A stretch of 31,653 nt of DNA from Ichthyosporea sp. XGB-2017a (taxonomy: Eukaryota > Opisthokonta > Ichthyosporea): NCBI GenBank assembly GCA_002811675.1, contig PDIM01000038.1, positions 27,881 through 59,533 of the forward strand, given 5' to 3'. A program made the position numbers and the translations under genes. The stretch's first letter is position 1; every line of letters begins with the position of its first letter. Under the pieces are notes generated by a model. It was not told the origin of the DNA, did not search any database, and worked only from the letters and a program-made list of their open reading frames with translations. Positions 1 to 7,087 of this stretch are shown here, in pieces.

Positions 1-103
1 TTTTTTTTGGTGGTGGATTTTGATTGTCATTTATTTTTTCAAGCTCCCTTTTCTTTGTTTTCTTTTTGTATAATCGGTTAATTTTGGGGTCCCACAGGTA
101 GGA

Positions 104-1282
104 ATGAGCGGGGCGGACATTGAGTATACAAGACTGGCAACCCATCCCGAGCTGGGAGAGGAGGGAGAGAGCGAGGGAGGTGCAGTGGGGGGGATGTCTG
201 ATAATACAAACAATGGTAGTGCTAATCAACTTCCTCCCAGCTTTATTGACAACTACGCGCCCTCCTTCTTGCCCCCAAAAGTGTTCTCGCTGAGAAGAGC
301 ACTGCGATTTGCGTTGGAGAATTTCAATGCGGGGCTTTTAGCAGTGTTGTTTCCATGCTCGGGGTTGTATAATGGTTTCTATACGATTATGTTAATCTGT
401 TTGGCGTATATGAATGATTTCCATCAACGGCACGGGAAGTTGTATAGTGAAATCTCCCCCGAGTCGCTTGCGGAGGAGGTGACGGACGATGAGAAGAGTG
501 CTGTGATGGCGATTATGATTATATCTGCGATTTTTCTTATTACTACCTTGTTGGTGTTCCCATTGATCACTGCGGGGAGAATGGTGGGGATTATGATTGC
601 GCGGAAGGAGATTTCTGTGAAGGGATTCCAGACTACTGAGAATGATAAGTATTGGAAGGTGCCGTTTCTTTACGCGCGGCACACATACGGCAGTGTTGTT
701 GCGATTTTCTTCCTTCTCTTCCTGTGCTATAGCGTGGCTGCGTTTGGGGTAAATGTGGTTGGGGCCATTATTGGGGTGTTTTCATCGCTTCTGAAAAGTA
801 TTCTTCTCGCGGTGCTTGGGTCACTGGTGTATCACGCGTTTGAAACAATCACGGAGCTCTCGTCTGTGGCGTGCATGGATGCGTGTTATTCGTACAAGGA
901 GCTGACAGCTACTCCTGCTTATGCTCGACTCGGGGTCCGCAATACAATCAAAAGGGCCTTGCAGATGTTTATGGTTGCCCCGTTGCGGCTAACAGCGTTT
1001 TACTTTTGCTCTGTGTATGTGTCTTTGGGGCTGGATATGCTGACGTTGTGGCTATTGACTGTTTGTTTTCGCTCAAGTGTTGTTTTTGTCTTTATGATCA
1101 TTCTCCTCAAGATTTGTCTCAATTTGCTGATGTACCCTTTTGAGACTCTGGTGTTTGGGTATATATACGTACAGGTCATTGCGCATGTGGACACACCACT
1201 GCCTATTCATTCAACGACTTCTGCTGGTGCTGGTAGTGGGGCACAACAAACAGGCCTCAGCATTAGAGCAGAAGATCCTTGA
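104..1282 (+). CDS. Uncharacterised multipass membrane protein (392 aa)
   Basis: The frame is open from an ATG (GGAATGAG) to TGA and encodes 392 residues. Residues 1-60 are polar and Gly/Glu/Asn-rich, so probably cytosolic. About seven hydrophobic segments follow: near 75-100, 130-155, 190-225 (long, possibly two), 225-245, 285-305 and two between 310 and 355. A short Ser/Thr/Gly-rich tail ends the protein. There is no signal peptide. I do not recognise the family. A choline-transporter-like (CTL) identity was considered, but its hallmark motifs are absent. A CCCACAG just upstream could be a 3' splice site, so an upstream exon outside the window is possible. An AATAAA lies at 1482-1487. The existence of the gene is well supported by length and strong TM periodicity; its function is unknown. 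Confidence 0.8.
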   Translation: MSGADIEYTRLATHPELGEEGESEGGAVGGMSDNTNNGSANQLPPSFIDNYAPSFLPPKVFSLRRALRFALENFNAGLLAVLFPCSGLYNGFYTIMLICLAYMNDFHQRHGKLYSEISPESLAEEVTDDEKSAVMAIMIISAIFLITTLLVFPLITAGRMVGIMIARKEISVKGFQTTENDKYWKVPFLYARHTYGSVVAIFFLLFLCYSVAAFGVNVVGAIIGVFSSLLKSILLAVLGSLVYHAFETITELSSVACMDACYSYKELTATPAYARLGVRNTIKRALQMFMVAPLRLTAFYFCSVYVSLGLDMLTLWLLTVCFRSSVVFVFMIILLKICLNLLMYPFETLVFGYIYVQVIAHVDTPLPIHSTTSAGAGSGAQQTGLSIRAEDP

Positions 1283-1748
1283 AGGAAAATTAAATGAATT
1301 ACGTGGAGCATATAAATCTATGTGTTCTATGTTTTTTTTTTTGTGTGTGCTCTTCTTGATGGCTGCTCGAATGGGATGTTAAATGGGATGGGAGTGATGT
1401 TGGGGTGACTTTTATTCGAGGAGAGTCGCCTTGGATCCATGTATGATTGGGCAACTAGTGGGATTCTGGTTGAGGAGTAGAAATAAACCGAATACTTCAC
1501 TTAAAATTGCCTTTTTTCTCAGTTGTTTTTCTGCTCTCAATTTACATTTTATTATACACGCCTTTTCCTTTTCTTAACGTTAATTGTGGATTTTCGGAAA
1601 TTAAAAGAATACAGTTAGGTTTTTCGATTAGCCCATGGGAATGCCATCACAAGGGACGGACAGGCAAGTCTGTGAGCTTTGTACATGTCGTGTAGTTTAC
1701 TTTCTCTTTTTGCTTGTTTGTTTTCTATTCCCTATTTTATGGTTCCCT
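1283..1748. other. Convergent intergenic region with candidate poly(A) signals
   Basis: This 466-bp spacer lies between two genes that converge on it. AATAAA at 1482-1487 can serve the plus-strand gene. TTTATT at 1548-1553 is AATAAA on the minus strand and can serve the gene ending at 1749. I see no credible coding region, only short frames without ATG starts. Confidence 0.5.
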
Positions 1749-2765
1749 TTACACATCTTGAATGGTTCTCTTCTGGCCCGTCTGTTGCCTGCTCGCCTGC
1801 CCAAGCCTCATTGCTGAATCTGCTATTCTACATTTACCATCTGCGCCATACATCAGCAGCTCCTTATCTTTCCCTTTTGAGTTTTTTCCTGCTCGCGCAG
1901 GGCTGAGAAGTAAACTGCTCTGATCATCGCTGCAACCATTGCTCCCATCACCAAAAACGTCCCTTGGTAGATGACGCTGCTGGTACACATTTGGCGCGAG
2001 CTGCTGCTTCTGTTGCTCTTCATATTTCTCGTCGTATAAACGCCTCAGCACGACGTTGTTGTACTTTGGGGTGGTCGTTAATGTCGAACTGCCACTATTG
2101 CGCCTCACGCGTCGCTGTGACAATGTAGTGGCAACAGCATCCGTGAATGATAGACCGGGTGTTTTACCGCTTTGTGTATCATCAGCATCATCAGCACTAT
2201 CACCTTTATCATTCTTTGGACGCTTGCTTTGTCGCTCTTCACTGACATAGTGTTTACTCTCCTTCTGATGGATATTATGATTACAATTATCCTGCTTACC
2301 ATAATAACTCTCGGTGCTGTCCACGTCCATGTTCACAATATTTTCTTTACCGCCCAGACTCTTATTCTTATTTATATTCTTACTATTATTATTTACACGG
2401 TTCAGGGTCTGAGCTTTGATTCCTTGCAGTTGCTGTTGATCTCCCACTTCTACTCCCGTTGCCATCATGGCCACATCATGCTCCTGTTCAACAAAATAGG
2501 CCCTGTTCTTTGTTCGCAAGCTCTGCACCTTTCTCAATTTATGCAATAGCGCGGATTTTGCAAATTCTAAATCGCAGCTTTTCATGGCACAAAGGCGATA
2601 TAAAGTCGGGGTGTGGAAGATTGCTTTTGTTAGTTTTTCTTCCATCTCATCCAAGTCTCCCAGGTACGGGGAAAACAACGAGCCAATATCCTCAAAGCGA
2701 GAACGAACAGACGAAAATTTCGAAGCTGCACTGCAGCTGCGGCTGTTCGAGGTGCTACTATACAT
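1749..2765 (-). CDS. Uncharacterised Asn/Gln-rich, probably nuclear protein (338 aa)
   Basis: The frame runs from ATG (2765) to TAA and encodes 338 residues. Residues 15-90 look folded and helical, with a Leu/Ala heptad-like stretch and the sequence HTPTLYRLC; this is the only part likely to be a domain. The rest is low complexity: Asn/Lys runs around 120-140, a KRPKND basic patch near 185 that could be a nuclear localisation signal, an RRVRRNS site matching a basophilic-kinase consensus, a KYEEQQKQQ stretch and LLLSPAR, a minimal Ser-Pro site. I do not recognise the family. A kinetochore or chromatin role would be a guess from composition only. There is no TM segment or signal peptide. Confidence 0.72.
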   Translation of the reverse strand: MYSSTSNSRSCSAASKFSSVRSRFEDIGSLFSPYLGDLDEMEEKLTKAIFHTPTLYRLCAMKSCDLEFAKSALLHKLRKVQSLRTKNRAYFVEQEHDVAMMATGVEVGDQQQLQGIKAQTLNRVNNNSKNINKNKSLGGKENIVNMDVDSTESYYGKQDNCNHNIHQKESKHYVSEERQSKRPKNDKGDSADDADDTQSGKTPGLSFTDAVATTLSQRRVRRNSGSSTLTTTPKYNNVVLRRLYDEKYEEQQKQQLAPNVYQQRHLPRDVFGDGSNGCSDDQSSLLLSPARAGKNSKGKDKELLMYGADGKCRIADSAMRLGQASRQQTGQKRTIQDV

Positions 2766-3335
2766 GATTAATGTCTTATTCTACAGGAAAATGTCTTTTC
2801 TTTAGTGGAATGTAATTTACAAGAGAGGTTAGTCGTGTGTAGTGGCAGATAGAAAGATATATTCTTTCTCTTTCTTTCTTTGCCCTTTTTTTGGTTTTCG
2901 GTAACTTTTTGTTGTTCTGTATTGTGCAGAGAAGAAAAATGATGATTGTAGTGAATTTTGAAGAAAAAGCACAAAATCGAAACTCCCAGTCTCTTGCTCT
3001 TCTTTTTTACTTCTTTGAACCTTACTCTGAGTGGAGTTTTGTTTAGTCTATGCAATGAAATATCATACACTTATTGCAGGGAGTAGACTGGATTGGGATG
3101 GAGGGGTGAGATTAGCTTATGTGGCGTTTTGGGGAATGGTATGTCAAGCTTGGGGTAAGGGAGAGTGCGTACAGTGTGCAGGGTGGAGGTGTGATCGAGC
3201 CTGACTAGTGACTGGTGAAGAGATGTAGGTAGGAGTAGATGAGGGAAGAGTGGATGAACCAGAAGAAGACTTTTAAAAAGTTTTTTGAACTTATACTGAG
3301 ATTCAAAACAAAAACAAATTTTAAACCGAACGAAC

Positions 3336-3336
<1 letters not shown>

Positions 3337-3405
<69 letters not shown>
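3337..3405 (+). repeat. Poly(A) tract (26 + 41 A)
   Basis: There are 26 A residues (3337-3362), then TT, then 41 A residues (3365-3405) on the plus strand. It is a homopolymer microsatellite; its exact length is liable to sequencing error. It makes spurious poly-Lys and poly-Phe frames in translation. Confidence 0.9.
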
Positions 3406-3407
<2 letters not shown>

Positions 3408-3495
3408 GTTGCGGAAAAAATATGTAAAAAAATGCACAGCCAAACTTTTTCCCGCGCGCGGAATAATTTTTTTTTAAATTTTTGCTCCCTTCTAA

Positions 3496-3606
3496 ATTTT
3501 GGTCAAGGTGGAGATTGGAGAAGAAGAAGAAGAAGAAGAAGACAATGGAGGAGAAGAAGGAGGAGATGAGAAGAAAAAAAGGGGAAGGCCCAAGAAGAGT
3601 GGTTGA
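3496..3606 (+). other. Candidate terminal exon with acidic run and AT-hook
   Basis: Reading from 3496 to TGA at 3604-3606 gives a run of seven Glu, a Gly/Glu-rich spacer and then KKKRGRPKKSG. RGRPKK is a canonical AT-hook minor-groove DNA-binding core. There is no ATG in this frame. The frame is preceded by a pyrimidine-rich stretch and TTCTAAAT, then GTCAAG|GTGGAG at 3502-3511, which could be a 3' splice site. This could be the last exon of an unseen plus-strand HMGA-like gene, or chance coding in a purine-rich repeat. I could not find a convincing upstream exon. Confidence 0.25.
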
Positions 3607-4133
3607 GCCCAAAAGGGAGATTTCTCCATTGATCAGCAGAAGCTACTTGTAGATTTTTTCGCTGATAAAAATATAGGAGGAAAGCTGCAGAATTGTTGAA
3701 ATAACAACGGAGGTTTGTCACTCTGCAGAGGAGAGGATAAATCAATAGATAAAAGACTCAATTAAATGTAGCAGGCCAACCACACTGTACAGTCAAAGCA
3801 TAGGAGTCTTAAGGAAAGTGTTAATCACTCTCTCTTTGTGCCATAAACCTCGGACCCTCTTGTGTCGGACGGACAGTTGTTGTGACCATCACGTGAAACA
3901 GCAATGTGCATGGGCTGTCTGCAGCAGGAAGCCAATAATGTTTGTGCCGTGCCATGTTTCATATTTTTTGGTGTTATAGATTTTATGATTTGTTGGTCTG
4001 ATGAATTTCAGAGGGATTCTTTTTCGGATTTTTGCTATTTTATTTGTTATCTGTTATATTTTTTCGTTCGGATTTGTCTCCAGACCGTTTCTCTTAAAAA
4101 TGGATATTCTTCTTTCTAGTTAATTAATTTCCA

Positions 4134-5840
4134 TCAAAAGAATGTACGGATGGCTGTGGTTGCGACTTTCACAGGAATGGTTAATTCCCTTCTATTCCCC
4201 TCCTTTCCAAACGTCTTTTTACTAACTTGCACAACTCCCTCTCCCCCAAAAAGCCCCTCCGCCTCCTCATGCAACCGCTCAGACAACTCCCGACTATCCG
4301 TCACCACCGCAAATTGCGCTTCCACGTCCCGATGCAAAGACCTATACCCAAAGTTTGGCGACCCAATCAATGTCACGGCTGGCAAAGGCTTCTCCTCATC
4401 CTGCCGGTAGATCCAGAGCCCTTTGGCATGGTACGTCCACTTATCCCGATAGTACTCAAACACACGCACCCTTTGCAGGGCCCCAGCGCGCATCACCTTG
4501 TTGTAGAACTTCTGCAGGATGTACGTGTACGCATCCGGGATGTACCCAGCAATGCCCCGAGCAGTAAAGAACCCATTGGCTTGGGGGGACGAGGTGAGAA
4601 TATCAACACGGTGCTTGGACATTTCCACAATAAATTTCTCATAATTATCCGTGAAATTAAAATACCCAGACGCCATTCGCAGATACAACGGCAATGGCTT
4701 CCACAATAAAAGCAAAGATGTCACATACTCATCCTGTCGCACCCCGTACACCCCCATCTGCACCAGGGGATACACAACCGTATCCTTCTTCCCTGCAACA
4801 ACAGACTCCACACTCCCACACGCCCTTCCGTCCTCCTCTAGTTCCTTTCCTTCCCCCTCCAACTCCTCCACCCCCATTTCCATCTCCTGCATCCTCTTGT
4901 ACTTCCGCCCCAGGGTACGTCGAAGACTCCCCCCGGAGATGGCCTTCCGCAGGACCTTCTCTTCCCGCACCCCATACCCGTGCAGAAACTCAACAATGTC
5001 CCGCTGAAAGGCCTGCTTATGCCCCGCGGGATCAACAACCGGGTCCACCCACGAACCAGAGGCGGAACAAGAAGAAGAGGAAGACGGCGCAGTAAGGGAT
5101 CCATTGGGATTTAACTCATACGAATGCCTCCCAATCAATTCCACCAGCTGTTCCCCAAAGTCACACAACTCGGGTTCGTTCCTTATCCCCATGTACCTAT
5201 CCTGCCTCTGGCGGAAATACATCTCAGACAGGTTCGCTCCACTAAATATGATCTCGTCATCAAATATATACAACTTCATATGTTGCAGCCCCACTCCCTC
5301 ATTGAACCGCGGAGGCAACACCTTCTTCCACAGTCCAGTCAATGCAGGAGTGTGGTAGAAATACGCTCCAACACTCCTCCTCCTCTCAATCACATCACCA
5401 CCATCACGTGCCTCCTCTTCCTCTGTCCCTCTTCCTCCCTTCACCACAGGCACAAGCATATCACGTGACGACTTCCCTCCCCCTTCCACGCGTGTCCCTC
5501 GCAGATAATCAACCAGAAAGGTCACTCGTAACCCAGCGGATGTGCCTCCACCGCCGTCTTGTAACTTTTCCTTGTTTGTCTTGGCCAGTATCACCTCGAT
5601 TAACTTTTCTTCCATCCCCCCAGTCCCAAGATACAGCGACGAGAGAACGATCCGGTGCTGGGCACGCTCAATCCCAGCCAGAAGCGCCTCGTAGAACTCC
5701 CCAGGCGTGTGCATGATACGCACATTCTCTGAATCCACAGGAAACGAGGCGCAATCCCGGAACACTGGTTGGAAAAGTCGCTGATTTGATTTAGCCCCAG
5801 GGCCGGTCAGAGCCCGATAGAGCAAAGAAGAAGTTCTCAT
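4134..5840 (-). CDS. PGS1: Phosphatidylglycerophosphate synthase, mitochondrial (PGS1, HKD type)
   Basis: CDP-diacylglycerol--glycerol-3-phosphate 3-phosphatidyltransferase makes phosphatidylglycerophosphate from CDP-diacylglycerol and glycerol-3-phosphate, the committed step of cardiolipin synthesis at the mitochondrial inner membrane. The 568-residue frame starts at ATG 5840. The first 28 residues have Arg/Lys and Ser but no acidic residue, fitting a matrix-targeting presequence. The first phospholipase-D-type HKD motif is H187-x-K189-x4-D194, followed by SGANLSEMYF and QDRY. The second is H471-x-K473 followed by IGSPNFGYRS and HRDVEAQ, the form typical of PGS1, where the last Asp is not conserved. 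Low-complexity Gly/Glu inserts near 90-150 and 320-345 lengthen it relative to human and yeast enzymes. A poly(T) tract in its sense lies about 55 bp upstream of the start. Confidence 0.95.
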   Translation of the reverse strand: MRTSSLLYRALTGPGAKSNQRLFQPVFRDCASFPVDSENVRIMHTPGEFYEALLAGIERAQHRIVLSSLYLGTGGMEEKLIEVILAKTNKEKLQDGGGGTSAGLRVTFLVDYLRGTRVEGGGKSSRDMLVPVVKGGRGTEEEEARDGGDVIERRRSVGAYFYHTPALTGLWKKVLPPRFNEGVGLQHMKLYIFDDEIIFSGANLSEMYFRQRQDRYMGIRNEPELCDFGEQLVELIGRHSYELNPNGSLTAPSSSSSCSASGSWVDPVVDPAGHKQAFQRDIVEFLHGYGVREEKVLRKAISGGSLRRTLGRKYKRMQEMEMGVEELEGEGKELEEDGRACGSVESVVAGKKDTVVYPLVQMGVYGVRQDEYVTSLLLLWKPLPLYLRMASGYFNFTDNYEKFIVEMSKHRVDILTSSPQANGFFTARGIAGYIPDAYTYILQKFYNKVMRAGALQRVRVFEYYRDKWTYHAKGLWIYRQDEEKPLPAVTLIGSPNFGYRSLHRDVEAQFAVVTDSRELSERLHEEAEGLFGGEGVVQVSKKTFGKEGNRRELTIPVKVATTAIRTFF

Positions 5841-5893
5841 TGTATTTCTTATAAATCAAATCAAATCAAAAACAAATCAAAAAAAAAAAAAAT

Positions 5894-5894
<1 letters not shown>

Positions 5895-5987
<93 letters not shown>
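5895..5987 (+). repeat. Poly(A) homopolymer, 93 nt
   Basis: An uninterrupted run of 93 A residues, preceded by a shorter A run broken by TC at 5893-5894. In the sense of PGS1 it is a poly(dT) tract close upstream of the start codon, where such tracts commonly exclude nucleosomes. Its length may be approximate because of sequencing limits. Confidence 0.92.
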
Positions 5988-5989
<2 letters not shown>

Positions 5990-6823
5990 AAGAAAAAAAA
6001 AAAGGACAGAAAAAAAGAGAAAAATGCACTGGCCTGACTGGCGCCTGCCTCTGAGTGGCTCGTTGAATTTTACAGTACTAAAAGTAAAAACCTTCTTCCT
6101 TTGCCTTTTTCCCGCCAAAACCAAAACCTTTTGCCAAGTATGAAGATGTCCTCCCACTGGCTGCACAGCTGCTGCTGCTGCAACTCGCCAGCAGGACGAA
6201 CTTGTTGGGTGACCTTTCGAGTCACGTCCAAGTGCAAATTTTGCTAGAAGAAGGCAGACAAAGGGGTGGTTTTATAACGACGCCCATTGCCACCATACAC
6301 GGTACGACGGGTTTTGACTTTTGCCAAGGGCACGCAGCAAAGTCGTTTTGTGTTACCTGGGTGTTTGTCAGCCATATCTTTGGCTGTGCGGAAACATTGA
6401 AATTGCTCCCATCACAGCATGCTTGCCCTATTATCCAACTCTTTGTGTCATTTGCAACACATCAAAACAAAATTATCCATTTTGAAGCCATACTGCCCAT
6501 TTTGAAAAATACTTTTGAGAGACTTTATTTTCAATTTTAGCTTCTTGCTTTTAATAAACAAAGTAAAATGCATCAAGAAGTACCCCCCATCTCCCCCCCT
6601 CTCTAGATCTCTCTCCCTCTCTCTCTCTTTCAAGCAGTAGCATGTCAAAAAGAATCCTTCAGAGGATTAAGACGAAGAAAATACAAGATAATAAAAACAG
6701 TCGACAAAAAACAGAACTTCAAATGAAAATTAAGGTACCGAGTAATTACTTTTCTCTTTTTTAATTTTTTTTTGTTCGTTTTTTCTCGGTGCATGCGGGA
6801 AAAGTCCAATTTAGGAGCCCGTT

Positions 6824-6907
6824 TTAAAATCTCCTCTATGTTTGCTTTGCTAAATTTTTAACGCTTAATTCTTCTTTTAGTTTGTTTCCCTCTAGAGGAG
6901 ATTTTAA
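6824..6907. repeat. 15-bp perfect inverted repeat (potential stem-loop) in CSC1 leader
   Basis: TTAAAATCTCCTCTA at 6824-6838 is the exact reverse complement of 6893-6907, with a 54-nt loop. The loop holds the candidate 3' splice site ending at 6880, so a hairpin could affect splicing or leader structure if this region is transcribed. Its role is inferred. Confidence 0.5.
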
Positions 6908-7087
6908 GTAATCTCATTCTTCTCCATTCTCTGTGTGTGTTTTTTTGTTTGTATGGTGAATGAATTGGAGGAGGCATTGTGAGTCAAGTGAGATATTCTT
7001 GTCTTTGGAGTGGACTGTTATTGTGTTAGATTTTGTAGTTGGGGAGAAGACGATTGACGGCTGAAACGCCAACATCAATCGGTTAAT

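Larger units (their letters stand above)
2766..4133. other. Long intergenic region with poly(A), GAA repeats and an orphan AT-hook frame
   Basis: This 1.37-kb spacer contains the upstream region of the gene at 1749-2765 (-) and the 3' flank of PGS1 (-). It holds two adjacent A runs (3337-3362 and 3365-3405), a GAA repeat near 3518-3542, and a short frame with an AT-hook described separately. A 71-codon ATG frame at 3904-4119 is Cys/Phe-rich with no recognisable fold, and I do not call it a gene. Confidence 0.5.
5841..7087. other. Divergent promoter/leader region between PGS1 and CSC1-like gene
   Basis: This 1.25-kb region separates two divergent genes. It contains a 93-A run, a CTG run near 6168-6182, a CT-rich stretch (about 6594-6631), and a 15-bp inverted repeat (6824-6838 / 6893-6907). 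A strong polypyrimidine plus AG (TTCTTCTTTTAG, ending 6880) could be a 3' splice site of a leader intron for the plus-strand gene. A 40-codon ATG frame at 6642-6764, Lys/Arg/Gln-rich with AAG|GTACCG at 6732-6740, could be a uORF or leader exon; I cannot join it in frame to the CSC1 start. Confidence 0.45.

Noticed and set aside
104-1282. Choline-transporter-like (CTL) identity for the first gene
   Set aside because: TM layout is only loosely similar and none of the conserved CTL C-terminal motifs is present.
3205-3612. Poly-Phe frame on the minus strand and poly-Lys frame on the plus strand
   Set aside because: Translation of the poly(A)/poly(T) tract and GAA repeats; no ordinary coding sequence.
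3904-4119. 71-codon ATG frame, Cys/Phe-rich
   Set aside because: No fold, signal or family pattern; hydrophobic composition follows from T-rich DNA, and it ends next to the PGS1 stop on the opposite strand.
4694-5716. Long plus-strand frames opposite PGS1 (Pro/Ser/His-rich)
   Set aside because: Antisense shadows of PGS1; the minus-strand frame has complete HKD motifs.
6202-6540. 112-codon frame in the PGS1/CSC1 divergent spacer
   Set aside because: Begins with TTG, not ATG, and shows no protein-like pattern; lies in promoter DNA.
6642-6764. Lys/Gln-rich ATG frame with AAG|GTACCG
   Set aside because: Could be a leader exon or uORF, but no in-frame join to the CSC1 coding sequence exists, because a TGA at 7055 closes that frame; too weak to call.
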